Source of the DNA: Desulfobulbaceae bacterium
GTDB lineage: Bacteria; Desulfobacterota; Desulfobulbia; Desulfobulbales; Desulfobulbaceae
Length of the DNA stretch: 6,604 bases
Assembly: GCA_027011235.1 (NCBI GenBank)
Contig: JALVAI010000371.1
Location: 1 to 6,604 of the forward strand
Reading direction: 5' to 3'
This document shows positions 5,318-6,604 of this stretch, piece by piece. The position numbers and the translations under genes are program-made. Numbering within the stretch: the first letter of the stretch is position 1; every line of letters begins with the position of its first letter. The notes under the pieces are model-generated. The model searched no databases. It had not been told where the DNA came from and was given only the letters and a program-made list of their open reading frames with translations.

Positions 5318-5731
5318 ATGCCGCTTGTTCAACAATTTGACACCACCATGCACCTGTTGCAGAAGGTCCTTGACCTCAGGTCCCGCAACCAGGAAGTTAT
5401 CAGCTCCAATATTGCCAACGCGGAGACACCGGGATATTCCTCGGTCTCCTTTGAATTTGAGGACCAGCTCAAAAGCGCCATGCGCGAGGGGGGGCTGAGA
5501 CCGGTGACAACCAACCCCCGCCACATGGCCATAACTCCTGACCGTCTCGATCAAATCCAGGGACGTCTTGTTGAAGAAAAGGACAAAACCGGCATAGGGG
5601 ACAAAAACTCGGTTGACGTGGACAGGGAAATGGTCAAGTTGTCGGAAAATGAAATTCTCTATGAAGCAGCGGTGACCATGCTGAAGAAAAAATTGTCCAT
5701 GCTCAAATACGCTGCCAACGATGGCAGGTAA
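5318..5731 (+). CDS. flgB: Flagellar basal-body rod protein FlgB
   Basis: The start ATG has GGAGG (5308-5312) five bases upstream. The 137-residue product is the usual FlgB length. The N-terminal rod signature is clear: SSNIANAETPGY at 29-40, within a helix that polymerises with the other axial proteins. The C-terminal helix, SVDVDREMVKLSENEILYEA onward from 98, matches the FlgB end with its conserved Asn and Tyr. In the family FlgB forms the most proximal rod layer, next to FliE, after export by the flagellar type III apparatus; accordingly there is no Sec signal peptide. The middle (about 45-95) is the variable part. It precedes flgC by 50 bases and belongs to the same rightward unit as flgC and fliE. 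Confidence 0.96.
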   Translation: MPLVQQFDTTMHLLQKVLDLRSRNQEVISSNIANAETPGYSSVSFEFEDQLKSAMREGGLRPVTTNPRHMAITPDRLDQIQGRLVEEKDKTGIGDKNSVDVDREMVKLSENEILYEAAVTMLKKKLSMLKYAANDGR

Positions 5732-5781
5732 TTTGCATAGTTGCTCACACATACTTTCCAACATTTTTTTTTGGAGTTCCC

Positions 5782-6213
5782 ATGGATATCTTCACCACAT
5801 TCAAAATCGCCTCATCCGCCCTTAAAGCACAACGGATACGGCTTGACACCATCAGTTCCAATATCGCCAACGTGGACACCACATCCACCCCCGAGGGCGG
5901 CCCCTACAAGAAAAAATCCGTCTATTTCCAGTCAACGCCCATTTCCTTTGCCGATCACCTGCACAACAGCATGGAAAAGGGTTTAAGCGGCGTCAAGGTG
6001 GCAAAAATTCTGGAGGACCAGAATCCGCCCCGACGGGTGTACGATCCCTCCCATCCCGATGCTGACAAGGATGGATACGTGGACATGCCCAATGTCAATG
6101 TCCTAAAAGAGATGACAGACATGATGTCAGCCACCCGCTCCTACGAGGCCAATACAACAATTGTCAAATCGGCGAAACGGATGGCATTAAAGGCGCTTGA
6201 AATCGGCAGATAA
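5782..6213 (+). CDS. flgC: Flagellar basal-body rod protein FlgC
   Basis: GGAG (5773-5776) lies five bases before the ATG. The 143-residue protein begins MDIFTTFKIASSALKAQRIR and carries SSNIANVDTT (25-34), the axial-protein signature. A GGPYKKK segment (39-45) follows, as in FlgC. The FlgC-specific YDPSHPDADKDGYVDMPNVN block lies at about 87-106, and the C-terminal helix contains MMSATRSYEANTTIV (114-128), which packs in the rod core. In the family FlgC is a proximal rod subunit stacked on FlgB and exported through the flagellar type III system without a cleaved signal. Length and motifs are complete. It lies between flgB (50 bases) and fliE (62 bases), the common flgB-flgC-fliE order. Confidence 0.97.
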   Translation: MDIFTTFKIASSALKAQRIRLDTISSNIANVDTTSTPEGGPYKKKSVYFQSTPISFADHLHNSMEKGLSGVKVAKILEDQNPPRRVYDPSHPDADKDGYVDMPNVNVLKEMTDMMSATRSYEANTTIVKSAKRMALKALEIGR

Positions 6214-6275
6214 TTCTCATTTTGTATTTTATAACGCCATGCCTGCAAGGGAAAAATTACGGTAAGAGGGGAAAA

Positions 6276-6569
6276 ATGCAGCCAATACAGGGTATTCAAC
6301 TGGCCACAACCCAGACAACTGACAAAAAATCCGAGGCCGATCAGGCAAAACAAAATTTCGGCAAAATGATTTCCGGGCTCGTGGAAGATGTTCAACAGCA
6401 GCAACAGGCAGCCGACAAAGCTGTACAGCAGGTCCACAGCGGCAATGCAAAAAATCTGCACGAGGCCATGATTGCCATGGAGCAGGCCGATATTTCCATC
6501 CGCTTTATGGTCCAGGTCCGCAACAAGGCCATGGACGCCTACCAGGAAATAATGCGGATGCAGGTTTAA
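6276..6569 (+). CDS. fliE: Flagellar hook-basal body protein FliE
   Basis: I start it at the ATG at 6276, which has GAGG (6266-6269) six bases upstream and gives 97 residues, typical of FliE. An in-frame ATG at 6222 would add 18 residues with no homology and no ribosome binding site. The C-terminal half is the family hallmark: LHEAMIAMEQADISIRFMVQ (61-80), VRNK (81-84), then DAYQEIMRMQV to the end. A Gln-rich coil (40-52) precedes it. In the family FliE joins the MS ring (FliF) and export gate to the proximal rod and is itself exported by the type III system. It is the third of the three rod genes here. In many genomes fliF comes next, but that would lie beyond the window. An octamer repeat array begins at its stop codon. 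Confidence 0.96.
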   Translation: MQPIQGIQLATTQTTDKKSEADQAKQNFGKMISGLVEDVQQQQQAADKAVQQVHSGNAKNLHEAMIAMEQADISIRFMVQVRNKAMDAYQEIMRMQV

Positions 6570-6604
6570 GCGTTTGAGCGTTTAAACGTTTGAGCGTTTG
6601 AGCG
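6569..6604. repeat. Octamer tandem repeat AGCGTTTG, open at window end
   Basis: From the last base of the fliE stop codon the sequence runs as about 4.5 copies of an 8-base unit: AGCGTTTG, AGCGTTTA, AACGTTTG, AGCGTTTG, AGCG. The second and third copies differ by one base each, and this creates the perfect palindrome CGTTTAAACG (6579-6588). The array continues past the right edge, so its full length is unknown. It is not coding in any visible way. It may be a variable-number repeat or part of a dispersed intergenic repeat. Confidence 0.8.

Noticed and set aside
6569..6604. CRISPR array
   Set aside because: The unit is eight bases with no spacers; it is a simple tandem repeat.

Overview
The window is a motility and chemotaxis locus. 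It probably comes from a Gram-negative, flagellated bacterium of the Desulfobacterota (deltaproteobacterial) type. That placement is an inference from three things: CheX-like phosphatases beside a stand-alone CheY, a flgB-flgC-fliE order, and a large exported TPR protein just ahead of the rod genes. No rRNA or other phylogenetic marker is present.

Left half, all on the minus strand (read from right to left): a single-domain CheY-type response regulator (1906-2277), a CheX-like phosphatase (1322-1789), a second CheX-like phosphatase (782-1243), a 318-bp gap, and a third, more divergent CheC/CheX-type protein that runs off the left edge (1-463). All three carry the Glu-x-x-Asn signature of the CheC/CheX/FliY CheY-P phosphatases. 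The gap contains a good sigma70-type promoter for the third gene and a 128-bp imperfect palindrome.

Middle: a 487-bp AT-rich divergent region (2278-2764) holds no gene. It contains a second long imperfect palindrome (2375-2526), two short perfect inverted repeats and a sigma28-like (FliA) promoter candidate that points right.

Right half, plus strand: an 819-residue exported protein with a beta-rich, AMIN-like N-terminal part and a long TPR solenoid (2765-5224), then flgB (5318-5731), flgC (5782-6213) and fliE (6276-6569), which encode proximal rod and MS-ring/rod junction proteins. The window ends inside an array of an 8-bp tandem repeat that begins at the fliE stop codon.

Taken together, the right half builds the flagellar rod, with the TPR protein a plausible periplasmic scaffold or assembly factor. 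The left half makes one phosphorylatable signal protein and several candidate enzymes that would dephosphorylate it. The most unusual items are the three-phosphatase, one-CheY set, the two long fold-back sequences that bracket its first three genes, and the AMIN-like/TPR protein, which resembles Campylobacter PflA in architecture.
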